Notes: generated by a model not told the origin, from the letters alone. 64,000 nt of DNA from Hybos culiciformis (GCA_964007475.1 OZ023273.1:19295922-19359921); one strand, 5' to 3'; counted from the first letter of the stretch, positions 13,916 to 27,194 are shown. Numbers and translations are program-made.

Positions 13916-14402
13916 GTAATACCTAACAAACATAATATCTCTCAAAATATACAGCCAAATACAAAAAAAAAAAAAAAGAGAAAAAATGAGAAGAAAAAAT
14001 ATTCTCTCTTTGCAACTACCTCTCCCCTACGCATTAAAACAGTATATTGGATATGTAAACAAAATTTGTTATACAACTCGTTCTGTATTTACACAAAAAT
14101 ACATTGACACTTGTCAATTGATATCACTCGACCTTCGGTCTCGTGATATAAGTATTGACTCGTGTCAATGTATTTTTGTGTATACAGAACTCTTAATTAA
14201 TAACAAATTTAGTTCACATATTCAATAATCTACTATTATACATAAATGTATACATACATTATGTCAATTAAATTTGCATTTACTCGTCAGATATTTTCGA
14301 GTAGGTATATTGTAAAATAATAAATGAAAAGCTTTATAATTTTTATATTTATTTTTTTTAGTACATACTGAGTTTTTGTTAAAATCTCTTCCTTACCAAA
14401 AA

Positions 14403-14430
14403 ATTATTATTATTATTATTATTATTATTT
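14403..14430. repeat. TTA microsatellite
   Basis: Uninterrupted run of about nine ATT units. Similar shorter AAT/ATT runs occur at 4298-4318 and 7726-7744. Confidence 0.95.
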
Positions 14431-16957
14431 TCATAAAACGAAGAGTGTATTGAAAAATGAATATAATTTATTTTCTTCCTTTCAAGTAAATATTCATTGC
14501 TCTGTTATCTTTTATATATATATTTTTTTTATAAATAATGATTGAGATTTTTCAATTTTCAGCAGTAAATATTTCAATGTAATTTTGTTTCTTAATGAAA
14601 ATTTTAAGTTTACTCGCGGCAATTTAAATTTTATTTTTACATGAAAAAGTCAGGTGCACAAGAAATTATTTGTTTTTATTTTTTTTGGATAAAAATGAAG
14701 TAAAAGTTTTCTTCTTTTTTTTTCAAAAATAACAAATTTATAATTTTAATAAATTAGTTCTTCACCATCATATTACTTTTAAATGAAAATTTGAAATATT
14801 TTTGGTAAAAACATATTCTATTTATTTATATGAATGAATACATGTGTATCTATATATTTAACGAGAAAAATTAATAAAATTTTAACGGCAAGTTGTTATT
14901 TTAATGAAGAAAATGTCAACAAAAAACTATATTTATTTAATTAATGAAAAATAAAAAATAATCAAATTTAAAAAGTTTGTAATTTCATTGATTAACAAGA
15001 AAATCTTATTGGATTAATTCACTTTACATTGAAAAAAAATAAAAATAATCTACAACTAACATTAAGTCTCTGAGATAATTAGAAAAAAAATTTCCCTGTG
15101 ATTTTCAGAACTTTAATTTAAAGAAATATTTAATTTAGAATTTAATATGTTTCCAAATTGTAATGGTTTCAAAAGTGTGCTGAACGTATGGTTCTAACTT
15201 TGAAATAAAATTTAGCTAGAAAAATAAATTTAAGTAAATCAAAATATATTTTGAAAATATAAAGATATTTATTTATTTATTGATACTGAACACTGGTAAG
15301 GTGTAAACGTATACTTATTTCATAATATAAACTAAATTGTAGGTACGTGTTATATATCATACTCTTTTATTTTTATTTCAAGTTACATATAAAGCTATAT
15401 ATTTAAGTTTAATCTACGATAATCTGATTTGGAAAATCACTTTAAACATTGTACAAATAAGTGAAAAATAAATAAAAATAATATATCAAAATCTTTATCG
15501 ATTTTGTATAATGCTTATGTTGCCGACAGTTTTTTTTTTTTTTTTCAATTAAAATAAAGTCATAAAAAAATCTACGTAATATGTGTATAATGTTTTATGT
15601 TGTTTGTATATACATAAATATTCTATAAGTATGTATTTTATTTATTTATTATTAACATTTTGATTTTTTTATTTTTATAAAAGAGGACAAAAATAAAATT
15701 TAATATAAGGGTTTTGCTCCTTATTATTATTTATTTATATTTATTTTTGTAAAAAAAAAAATAAAATAAAATGTTCTTTTCATATTATTATCACTAAATT
15801 GTTGGTATTTAGAGAGTGCTTGCATCGAATTTCAATTTAAGTAAATTCAACTCCTTTTAGGGATATGTTTATAATATCAATTATTATATAATGAAAATAA
15901 GCTAAAGGGTTAAAAATGATCAAAAATCTTTTATCACATGATACTTGAAAATTTGTCAAGTTTATTTTACAGCTTTTTCTTAATTGGTTCGTATATGTAC
16001 TTACGTATATGAAATTTCTTTACATTCTATTATGTTTTACAGTCTCGAAACAGTTCAATTTCAAATCAAAACTTATCAAATTAAGAATTCGTTTTTACTG
16101 AGGATATCTTTTTCCTGTTACCACTGATTGATTTTATTATTTTTATATTTTATATGAACTGTATACCTGATAGAAAAAAAAAGAATAAAAAATAATTTTA
16201 TCCTTCATTTTCAAATTTTTCTTTTTGCCTGTAGTTATATTTGTCAAATAATTATGTTATATTCTAAATGAGTTAAAATTGAAATGGCAAACAAAAAATG
16301 AAAATGAAAGAAGGAATGAAAATTTTTTTTTCACAAAAACAAAAACACAGTCAACAATATTATATCGTAAAATCCACCCATAGACGTGAAAGTACCATTA
16401 AAAAATTTACACAATTTTATCAATCAATCAAACTTTCAGTATTATATATACATATAAATACAGTTAGGATACTGACGACTGATGAAGATTATTTGTATTG
16501 AGCTGAAAAAGATAAATTGAATTAAAATAAAAACTGACATAATAATCAATTTCATTTTGATTTTTATAACAAATATATTAAATTTTTCTTATAATTCATT
16601 GACTTAAATAAAGAGTGTGACTAGTATAATAAAAATCAGACTCATAAGTAGCAAAAATTATTTTAATATATCATTCCTTGAATGTGCTCTGTCCCATTTA
16701 AGAAGTTAAAGAAAAAAGATAATGATAAAGTGCATTAATATAACATTCTGAATTCAAAATTGATAATATATTTATTCAAATTTCTCTTAAGGCAACTCAA
16801 ACCATATACTGACATTTAAATAATTTATTTCAATGAAATTTTTTGAAATTATTTTGAATTTTGAGAGATACTATTATTGTATTGACCATTTTTTTTCGGT
16901 TCTGTGATTTTGATAGTATTGCACTTTAGTTCTAGTCTAAACGTTATATTACTTCTA

Positions 16958-16991
16958 CAGCTAAACTTACAGCTAAACTACAGCTAAACTT
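16958..16991. repeat. Short tandem repeat ACAGCTAAACT
   Basis: About three copies of ACAGCTAAACT with small spacing changes. No surrounding gene. Confidence 0.85.
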
Positions 16992-18934
16992 GAAACTTTT
17001 CTATTAATTCATTTTATTACCAATATTTTTACTCCGGGTACTGTCATCGTAATATTTAAATGTTTCAACAATAATTTGTTTCATATAAAACTGAAAAAGG
17101 TACTCAGATATACAGTAATTCTCCAACAGTTGAAAATTTTTAATTTTACATACTTGAAAAACTTATGATTTAAGTTTTTATTATAAAAAAAAAAATAAAA
17201 AACAAAATTTCGTAGGCAAATCTTATAGTCTTTTAGTTTGTAGTTTGAAAACTTTTTTCAAATCTTAAGTTTACCAATTAAATATGTAAATAATTTCTGA
17301 ATTAAATAAAAGTTTTTCATATTTTACTTGCACAAAGAAGAAAGTACCTACGTAAAGTTTAACGTTATATAATTATATAAGTATCACGGTATTAAAATTT
17401 AGTATAAATTTGAATTAAAATATAAATTTATATCTACAAATGTACTGTTTCTGAATTTGATGTAAAACTAAATAAAAATACGAGATAATTATAACATTAC
17501 ACTTGACAATACACTAATGAACAGAAATGGTATGCATAAACTTAGTTACATTAGTTAAGTATAATGTAAGTAAAATATACATATATATTATAGGTATTTA
17601 TAATCAAATTAAAATGTTGATTCTTCAAATGTAGAAACTTTTTTAAGTTTCAGAATATCAAATATTAAATTTTGAAATGTTTAATATTTTAACTATACCG
17701 ATTACACAAAAGAGGGCCTTTATATTTAGTTTATATTATTACAATATTTCCCCTGGCGTTCGTCGAAAAAAATAAAATTAGTACTTCAAAAAAATTTGTT
17801 TCAAAAAGAAAATTAGTAGTTGAAAAAAATTTGTTTTTTTTTTTTTTCAAAAAAAAAATTGAAATCTTGAATTGCAAATAACGACGGATTAAACATGTTT
17901 TCTTTTTATCGAAGAAAATTATTTTAAAATTCTGAAATTTAAAATTAACTCCTTTGGATGTTGTTTATCATTAAAAAACAATTAAAATACAAAATTTCCA
18001 ACAAATTGCATTTTAATGATAGGGTGTTGAAGTGTATAAACATTTCTTAAAGCAATCTCATATAATTTTATCTTATTAAAAATATTTTCTCAGAAAACTA
18101 ACTTTTAATCTGTTTTCTAATTTTTTCCTCTCTAGAATATCAAAAAAAAATAAATATATATTTTGAAATAGATATGCCATAAGATAATATCGCATTTAAA
18201 GGCATAGTGTTTTTTGTTTTCATATTATGTTGAAATGTCGAGAAGTAAAAAGAAACAAAAAATATTAAAAAATATCTTTTTAACATAAAAAAAAGTCTTA
18301 TCTTTTGAATTTTTGTATTTGAATCCAAAAAACTGAACTGTTTTTCATATATAAATACTTAATAACACTTATAGTATGTATAGAAATTGGTGAGCTAAAA
18401 ATATTTCATTAACTAAATTTATAAAATTTGATGCAATTGGTGAAAGCGAAAGGTATTTTTTTAAGAAATTCATTAGTCTATAATGTTAATGTTAATGTTC
18501 CGAATTAGACTAGGTAATTTTAATTAAATTAAAAATACATAAGTATAAATTAAAAGATTTTTTTATTGAGTATTATTGGGTATATTGAGTAATTTTTTCA
18601 ATTTTAAAAGGTTGACTTTAAATTGTGTGAATTTGTACATTAATTTAGAGATACTTTTTCTATAAATGCTTATAACTCTTTTCTTAAAGAAATTATTAAA
18701 TTTCTCTATAAATGTAAATTATAAACCTTAATTTATTATAATATACTAAGTGTATGTATTATTTCCTATATCGGAATTATAATTTTCAATTTTGATATAA
18801 TAAACTATAATAGATTCAAACAAGTAAGTTAAATTTAAAAAGGTTGAAGATACCTATAATAGAGATATTAATAGAAATATATTCACCAATATATTTATAT
18901 CTGCAACTTCGATAATTTTTTAAACTGTTAAGTG

Positions 18935-19471
18935 TAGAGTGTCCAGTTCGGGTACCCGGGTACCCGAGTACCCGATGTTTTATGTTATTTTATCGAGTAC
19001 TTAAATACCCGGGTAATCGGTTCGAGTATCGGGTACTTAAAAAAAAAAAAATCAAATATAGTTAAAGCTTTTAGAGGTTTATAAAGCGATTGGAACCAAT
19101 AGATTGAATAGATTACAAAAAACGTTATCGGTCTCATCTGAGCGAGTTTTTTCAATTGCACAGATTTTTATTTCCAAATTTTTATTGGGTACTGACAGAG
19201 CTGATTAAAAAATTTAAGTGTTTTTGTACTGAATACAATATAAGTACCAGTATACTGGTATTGCAAAAATACTGCAAAAAAAATTTCAGTACCAGTATAT
19301 ATTGGTACTGAAATTTTTTGCAGTACCAGTACATTGTAGAAAAATTTTTCAGTATTTTTGCAGTACCAGTATACTAATACTTTAATTTTCTGCAGTAGCA
19401 GTATATTGTGAGTTGGTGAATTGATACTCGACTACCCGGGTAATTGAAAATCGGGTAATTTCGACACTCTA
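18935..19471 (+). mobile_element. Non-autonomous hAT element with decayed transposase C-terminus
   Basis: Inverted ends TAGAGTGTC and GACACTCTA lie inside a perfect 8-bp duplication GTTAAGTG (18927-18934, 19472-19479). Subterminal DNA on both sides carries TACCCGGGTA palindromes. The middle has several short inverted repeats built on CAGTACCAGTATA (about 19240-19410). A remnant of the hAT dimerisation domain lies at 19119-19208. Confidence 0.93.
19119..19208 (+). pseudogene. hAT transposase C-terminal (dimerisation) fragment
   Basis: The + frame reads KTLSVSSERVFSIAQIFISK and continues to a stop at 19206-19208. VSSERVFS is the diagnostic hAT C-terminal motif. Nothing of the catalytic core remains inside the 537-bp element, so this is a leftover of an internally deleted autonomous copy. 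Confidence 0.85.
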
Positions 19472-19589
19472 GTTAAGTGTATCGAAATATTAAAAACAAT
19501 TTCTTAACACTTTTTTTATAGTGTAATATTTATTTTTTTATTTACAACATGTTAGTTTTATTCTCTTGTTTATTTGTGACAGTATATAA

Positions 19590-20030
19590 CAGCGTTTCTC
19601 AACCTTTGTACTATTGCGACCTATAAAATATGAATACAAAATAACGCGACCCTCAATGTGAAAAATAACGCGACGAAATCTGAAAAATTTAATGACAAGC
19701 TAGAAAGACACCTTTAAAATGTTTTATTTATTTTTATTTTAACGACTTATAATATGTTGTTGACACATTCATTTGATAATTAATTTTTTTTCGTTCGATT
19801 TGTTTAAAGCGAATGAATTTTAAAAGCTGTTTTATTATTATCAATCTAAAAACAGAGCAATCTGTTAGAAAATAGATGTATAGATTAATTCTTCTTACAT
19901 AATCAAAATATTTTATTATTTTTGAAAAAATATATGTAGCATTTGTAATAGAATTTTCCCATTAAAACGACCCATTGAAAATCTTTCGCGACCCAAATTC
20001 GGGTCGCGACCCTAAGGTTGAGAAACACTG
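19590..20030. mobile_element. hAT-type MITE
   Basis: Ends CAGCGTTTCTCAACCTT and AAGGTTGAGAAACACTG are inverted copies. The perfect 8-bp duplication GTATATAA lies at 19582-19589 and 20031-20038. The TIR pattern CAGTG-TTCTCAACC is widespread among hAT elements. Subterminal GCGACC/GGTCGC repeats occur near both ends. No coding sequence. It begins only about 110 bp beyond the element at 18935-19471. Confidence 0.94.
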
Positions 20031-20038
20031 GTATATAA

Positions 20039-23000
20039 GATATTTTTTCTTTTATTCGCCTATTTCCAAATTCATGACGGATTTTGTTTTTTTTTTCTTT
20101 CTTAAAATTAAATAAATTAAGAAAATTTCTTTAAATTTTCATTTAAATCAAAGGCAATGAATTGAGTTATTCATTTTTAACTGTAAATATATAAACAAAG
20201 TATAAAAGAAAAAAAATATTTATGGGAAAATTTTCAACCACTTTTCATTAATATTCATGACCAAACTAACACATTGTAGATTTTTCCCAAACAAAAGGTC
20301 ACGTAAATGAAAAATAGAAAACATGGGGTTCATGAAACTAAATAAAAAAAAACATTGTAAACTTTGCATTTTATTAAGAAAAAATATATACTCACTCGTA
20401 TTTATATATATACGAGTATAATAATAAATTTTAAGAAAATAATTTTGAAAAGTGATTTCAACAATGAATGGTAAGTAATAAATTTCATTGTTATATTTAC
20501 AATATTTTTTTTAAGAATGACGTTTAAATATACTAACTAGGGTGTACCAATCATAAAATTGAATATTTATATTCGAATGATTTGATATTTGCTTGTTACA
20601 AAAATTATCTCCTAAAAAGAACGTTAAATCCCAATAAATTACGCCAATAGATTGTCCGATAGGTCTTTACCATACTAAACTGAAAATTTATAGAAAAATA
20701 TTAAGTATGGCTGTAAAAATTAATTTGAAAAATATCAACTCAATTTTAAATTATTTTGATTTCCATGATTCGAATAAATTAAAATTGTTGTTTTCTTAAT
20801 AAAAAAAAAGGACAAAAAATCCTTTTTGTGTAATGAAAAAAAAAACAAAAAAAAAATTTTATTTGAAAACGATCTTAAACATTTAACTTACATTTTTTTA
20901 TTTGTAAATAAGGTCAAGCGATTCAAATTTTTTCATTTAGAAAATTATCTTTATTATTTTGTAAATTTTAAAGATTTAATTATTATGATAAAAAGGAAAT
21001 TTTTTTTTAATTAATTTTCGAACGTTCTTATTTGATAGAGAGATAGAAAACTTAAAACTAATGGTAAATGGTGATTGATTCGAGTTTGAATAAAAATTGA
21101 ACATTATTTTTTGATTTGCATTATTTCAAACACTGGTCGAAAAGGAATCTATTTAAAGTTCATAAATTCCCAATATTTTATATGATGCAGGAATTTTTAA
21201 CTTAATTAAAATTAAAGTAATCGAAAATTAATTAAGTCGAACTTTATGCCTGTGCTTCTATTAAGAGCCCTCGCTTTCGAAACTTGGTTTGAGTTTGTCT
21301 GTAGAGCTAATACTAAAACGATTTAAGTGAGATAAGAAAGATCTGGCTCCCGGTTAAGTGCGCTGAATTTATGATTTATGAAGCTAGTAAAAGAGATATA
21401 AAAAGATAAAAATAAAGCTTGTACATCAATTTTCAGGGAATTTTGAATTTGTATTATTATCGAAAAAACTTTAAAAATTTCTGATAAAAAATATTCATTG
21501 TGACAACTCTATTATCTATTCAATTCTATGTTTTATTTGTAAGCAAATAAAAATTTATAACTCACCCCATTTTTAAAGAAAATTAAATGATAATTATAAA
21601 CAGAGCTGAAAACATGGTCACAATTTTTTTTACCCATAATTTATAATTTTCACAATTTTATATTTTCACCTTTTCGCAACAAAATTGCATAATTTTTTTT
21701 AAAAATAATGTTATTTAATATTCAAGTTGCAAAAAAAATAATAACACTTTGTAAGGAAAAACTCTGTAGGGAACAATTTTCCATAATACGAGATTTTATT
21801 ATTAAAGTACCATAAAATTTAATTTCATTTAAAAAAAAAAGAAAATTGTGTAAATTTTCTAATGCAAATATTTATTTTGGTTTTTTTAAAAAGCAGATGT
21901 ACCAAAAAATTCAGAAAATATTAAGAAAATTTTAAAATTTTTCTTTTTTTAATATGCATTGAATTTTATTAAGAAAGTACTCATAGTTTTTTCTAGATTT
22001 TTTTTTGTAGAAGCATTATTAAAAATTATTATAATGTTATAGAAAGTTTAGTTGGAAGAGTTTCACAAACTTTTCGAAACGAAAAAAAATTTCACAAAAC
22101 CAATAATAATTTTAGAGAAAAAAGATATTGTTTTATTTTTTTTTTGGATATAAAAAAAAAGGTTTGAGAATATAATACATATGGAAAACTGTTCTGAGTT
22201 TTCAGATTGAATCAGCATTGCAAACCGACAGTAGTAGTGCTAATTCGTAGAAAATCTTAGCTTGATATGGTCGGAAATCTCTACATGTAAATAATTATGT
22301 TAATGGACATGAACTTATTTTTTTTTACCTGGATAGTGGTCCGATGAACATAGATTGGGAAACGTTGAGTTTTTGGTTTATTTGTTAAATATTTTTAGGT
22401 AATTGTTGTACCACTAAGCCACTAAGAAATTGCAAATACAAAAACACTAAGATAACCATTTTTTATTCTTTTGGGAATGCCCTACATTATTCAGTGTTTT
22501 ACTACAAATAATTTTTTTTAAAGTTTGTCATTTTAAAAATAAAATTATGATTTAAAAAATGATTTAAAAAGTTAGTTACAATATAGTCAAAATATATTAT
22601 TAGAACTTAACTATGTACCTGTATAAAATAAAAAGAACTATTTTACTTTATAATGTATTTTTGTTTTTTTTTTAATTTTGTAGTTTAGATTCACTTGAAC
22701 ATGAATTTCATATGAAGAGTTGTGGAATTGCTCGTTTAAGTACATTGTAAGACAACACATACATTTTAAAAAATTATTAAAAATCTTTTCTTATTTTTTA
22801 TAATGAAAACTCTCATATATTTTTCACTTTATTGGTGGTGCAAAGGGCAATAAAGTCAACCATCTGCAAATTTTGTTTGGATAAGGATGCAAGAAGGCGA
22901 ATATTATATTGTTATCAAGAATTATTGTTATTAAGAAACGGAATAACCATCTGAAATTATGAAAAAAACTTTTAAAGGGAAAATTGGCTCCTTTAAAGGA

Positions 23001-24977
23001 AATTAGAGCTTTTTCATTGCACATTTTCTTAAAATTACAATATCTCGATGCAGAATGTTGAAAATGTTCAAAAACTTTGATTGCGGTTTTTTCAGTTTGT
23101 AGATGAACAATTTTTTTACGGATGATAGTCAAATTTTGTAATATAAGTGCTTTATATTTTGTCTACAAACAAACAAATTCACATAAATGTTGCGTCGTCT
23201 TTTTAAAATTATTTTTTTTGGAATAAAATGGAAAACTAAGTAGACATTTTTTGTATCGAGTAAAAATTTTCAAAGAATATTTTTAAAACTTCAAGAATAT
23301 CATTTTCTAACAAAGATCGTAGGAGAAAAATTAATTAAATGCCATAATATTCGCAATAAAAATATAAAGCTGGTAAGCTGTAAACAAATAGTGTAAGTCT
23401 TAAAGCGATATTTCAATTTGATTATAATTTCAAAGTATAACACAATGTTATTTTTATGTCAAAATAAACACCATAAACTCAAGTATAGGATATTAGCTTA
23501 GGTCCAAATAAGGATAATAATATTTAATTTGAATTTCATTCAATCCCACAAATTTAGAACACTTATGGTAAATACAGTTTTTTCTTTTTACCAAAATTAT
23601 TTGGGAATATTGTTTTACCATTTTGACATTTTCAAATCTACAATGAAAAGAAAATAATAACAACAAATAACCCAAAGGAACAATTTAATGTCCTTTGAGT
23701 AAGGAAAAATATTTATATTGCCTGAAAACTTATTTGAATATTTGATTAGACATCTTACAAAAAAAAAAAGTTCCAATTGACTTTGGTTCATTACATATAC
23801 GTTTATTCAAAATATGTGTGTTAGGGACAAACATATTTTTTATTTTTTTTTCAAATTTATATAAAAATTGTCTGTTAATATTGATAATAAAAATAATTCA
23901 GTTTTAATAAAAAATAAGTTTTCGATGAATTGATAAAATAGAAGATTTACGTAAGATAATGAAATATAGGAAGGATTTGGTTCGAAAATATTTTTAATTG
24001 TAATTAATATTTTTTAATGTAATTAGAATATTTCGAACTCTCAAGTAGATAAGTTCACTTAAGAAAATACAGGAAATTTGTAGATTACATTTAAAAATAT
24101 GTAATCATCAACTATACATATCAAATTCTCTAATAGAACATCTATTCGAAGGATTGTGGTTTAAATTTCTTTTTATTCGCTGTCCTTTTTTAATGTCTAC
24201 GTTAACATATTCGTTTGGAATTTCGGTTTCGAAACATTTTCATTCACGAGTGTTTCATTAAGTGTTTTATTTTCCTTATTACAATTAATTCTTAATAGCA
24301 AAATAATCTTCAAAATTAATTTTCTTTATACTTCTACTTATATTTATATTCACAATTTAATAAATATTCTATTTTGTGAAGTGGTAAATAATTTTTTTTA
24401 AACGTACCTCACAGTTTTCTTAAAACTCATAAAATATAATATTTCAACTTAAGAATAATTTATAGCTCTGTTAACATGCATGGTGTCTTTAAAAAGAAAT
24501 CTAAATTTATTGTATATGTATAATTAATACCTAATTATTTTTAGTTTTATTTTGATATAAAAATAATTATTTGCTTGTTTTGAGTTAAAAGGAAAAACCT
24601 ATTTTATTATATTGGTAGATTATTTAAAATTATTTAACACATAAAAATTAAAACAATTCTGAAAATAGCTTCATTCAACTATGTAATATGAATTGATAGT
24701 ATACAAAATACATCCATTTCCGATTTTTCTTCCTGTAATAAAAGTTATAGTTAAATGTCGTGAATTATTTGAAATAAACAATGCAGGATTTCATTGAAAA
24801 AAAAAGCTCGGATATATGTTTTTACAAAATAAGTTTTCCGAATTCACCTTATTAAAAAATGCGATAAATTATATTTAAATCAAAAACATTTGTATTTTGT
24901 TACCAGAAAATGTTATTTCTATTTTTTGTTCACACCAGTTCAGTTTTTCAGCTAATTTCAATTTAATTAAATCGAAT
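20039..24977. other. AT-rich DNA upstream of the channel gene, no gene seen
   Basis: A patch at about 21240-21365 (AAGAGCCCTCGCTTTCGAAA and onward) and one at 22190-22290 are less AT-rich but have no recognisable coding or structural content. The promoter of the channel gene should lie near the right edge; I cannot locate it. Confidence 0.5.
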
Positions 24978-27194
24978 ATGATTTATGAAAAAGATTTTCA
25001 TTATTTTCAAAAAAAGAAAAATCCAAAAAAAAAAAAATTTTTGGAAACTTTTAATAAGACATCATCAGAAACTAGTTTAGCTTCAATTCAGAAGGACTTA
25101 AAAAAAGATAAAGAATCAATTTTCAATGAATTTATCCAAAACTCAACTATTCACGGATTGAAATATTTAACTAATAATGCGGGCAATTGTTTTCATAGAC
25201 TATTTTGGTGGATTCTTACATCAACGGCAATATTTATAACACTGTATTCGTGTATCATATACGAAATCGAATTCAAAGAAAGTCAAACTCAAACAATTTT
25301 GGAAAATATTTCTTATCCAAATTATAAAATTAATTTCCCATCAGTAGTTATTTGTAATGGGAATCGAATAAATTGGCAAAAAGTTGATGAAGCAATTAAA
25401 AAATTTCTACCAAAAAATCCCCCTGATGATGTTCGTATTGCATTTAATACATTTTTAAAGGATTTCCAGGATATGTCATTTAAAACAATGAACGGCATGA
25501 AATATTTAAACACACTAAATTTACGTCTTTTAGATAAAATTAATTTAAAAGACTTATTTGAGTTTATTGCATTTGAGTGCAAAGATATATTTGTGAAATG
25601 TTGGTGGTTTTATATTGAAATAGATTGCTGTAAAATATTTGGAAAACAGAAAACACTTTTGGGATATTGTCATGGCTTTAATACAATTTTTGTTCAAAAT
25701 GAAACCGAAGCTTATATAAGTGAAGTAAACATAACTTTTCCTTTTAATATAGTTTTTTAATATAATCGACAAGTGTTTTTAATTTTATTAATGTACGATT
25801 TAATTTATGAATATTTCAAAAGTAATATGTTAATTTTTTTTTAATTTATAAAAGAATTGTAAATTTTTCGGTTATTTTCGAATTTTTGATACCTAGTTCA
25901 TAATATTATTTTTATTATCAAAATTGTCTTAGTCACATATATATTAATGTTGTTTTTAGAAAGTCAATGAGGGTTATCCACTGAGAAATCCGTCTTTTGG
26001 TTTTTTATCAGGACTAAGAGTCAAATTGAAATTGAATAAAACTACACCAAGACCATTAGATACTGATGATGGAGTTCACGTAAAATATAAAATTTAAAAA
26101 TGCAAAACAAAAGAAATTATTTAATTATTATTTTAAATCTTCATATTTTTAAAATATTTCAGGTTGTTCTTGGAGATTATGACACATGGCCAGCGGACGC
26201 ACAATTTTTAAAAGGGGAAACAACTCATTATATGATTATTGATCCTACACTATTTGAAAGTGATGCGAGTGTTAGATCTGTTCCATTAGAAAGTCGTCAA
26301 TGTTTTTTCCAAGAAGAAAAAAATCACCCAAAATATCGAACATTACCAACTCTTACTTATTTCGAGAATGGCAATTGTAATCAAGAATGCAGACGAGAAT
26401 ATTTACAAACATTTTGTAATTGTACTTTAGACATTTTCTTTCCGATAGGTCTGTTTATTTTTAATATATAAATTAATAAATAAATTGATTATGTATCTTA
26501 ATTTTAGACAAACAGAGATCTTGTGTGGCATCTGATTTTCAATGCATATTAAAACATGAGAGTAAGTCATATCACATTTAGTCAGCTAAAACCATAATGT
26601 AAATAAATAAAATCAATATTTATTTATTTTATTTTTCAGAAAATTTTAATAAAGTTATCCAATCGGAACAATTGGCTCATGTTAAAAATTCAGAAGGTTT
26701 GATTTGTGATTGTCCATTTAAATGCTATTCGTTAAGATTCGCTATTGAAATTCGAAATGTTGGGGAATTGTAAGTATATAAGTTAGTGAAACTTTCCTTT
26801 GTATATTTCCAAAGGAAAGTTTCACTAACATTTTTTGTCGTCTTATTAAATTAGTGTAATAAAAATTTATAAATTTCTTTTTACACCCTTTTTTAAACGT
26901 AAAAAGTATAAAACTCTTTTTGAATATTTTATTTATCAATAATTAGGAAAATATGTTTTTTTTTGTAATTTAAGAAATGGAACTGAAAGTAATGTTATGA
27001 TTGTTGACATTCATTACAAAAGAAGATCATTCATAAAATATAAAACAAAACTGGTTCACACTTGGACAGATTTATTGGTTACATTTGGTGGTTTGGCAAG
27101 TTTATTTTTAGGATGCTCAGTAATAAGTGTATTTGAAGTAATTTATTATTTTGTTTTAATAGCCATATCCTATTTAAAATTTGACAAGAAGTGA
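24978..27194 (+). CDS. DEG/ENaC sodium channel subunit, pickpocket (ppk) family, six exons
   Basis: Amiloride-sensitive-type cation channel subunit of the plasma membrane. Exons 24978-25724, 25960-26079, 26163-26448, 26508-26561, 26640-26769 and 26975-27194 join in phase to 518 residues, normal for ppk proteins. All introns are GT/AG; the last acceptor is AAG, slightly weak. The frame opens upstream, but the first ATG is at 24978. Seen in order: a lysine-rich N terminus; the gating HG motif (STIHGLKYL, H59-G60); TM1 about residues 75-97; an INFPSVVIC post-TM1 motif; a cysteine-rich extracellular domain with N-glycosylation sequons (NIS, NET, NCT, NGT); a pre-TM2 W-TDLLVTFGG segment; and TM2 containing LGCS, matching the G-x-S selectivity filter. 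The cysteine spacing fits the family. Which of the many insect ppk members this is cannot be told from sequence alone. The frame shows no break, so it looks functional. Confidence 0.93.
26782..26829. repeat. Perfect 20-bp hairpin in intron 5 of the channel gene
   Basis: GTTAGTGAAACTTTCCTTTG at 26782-26801 is followed, after an 8-base loop, by its exact reverse complement at 26810-26829. The stem has no mismatch and is less AT-rich than the surrounding intron. It is too short for a normal animal pre-miRNA. It may be a small inverted-repeat insertion or a structural element of the intron. Confidence 0.85.

Larger units (their letters stand above)
13524..14237. mobile_element. Hairpin-family repeat, copy 1 (interrupted by a MITE)
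   Basis: Same family as 56105-56771. Its central hairpin spans 14062-14210, with the core ATCACTCGACCTTCGGTCTC and arms containing TACATTGACAC/GTGTCAATGTA and ACAAAAATAC/GTATTTTTGT. Outside the hairpin the arms continue imperfectly to about 14041 and 14230. A 31-bp tandem unit and a nested MITE account for most of the length difference from copy 2. The open frames at 13913-14228 are only frames through this structure. Confidence 0.85.
14238..18926. other. AT-rich DNA, no gene seen
   Basis: Holds the TTA microsatellite and the short ACAGCTAAACT repeat listed separately. Frames of 60-70 codons are lysine- and phenylalanine-rich and match no family I recognise. Confidence 0.55.

Noticed and set aside
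13913..14228. Two overlapping 64- and 80-codon frames
   Set aside because: They lie in the hairpin-family element and show no domain. The inverted repeat explains their openness.
21240..21365. GC-richer patch resembling an RNA gene
   Set aside because: I tried to fold it as a tRNA and found no cloverleaf, and no A and B box pair in proper spacing.
22824..23132. 102-codon frame on the - strand
   Set aside because: Slightly more balanced composition, but no recognised motif and no credible neighbouring exon. Chance frame is the simplest reading.
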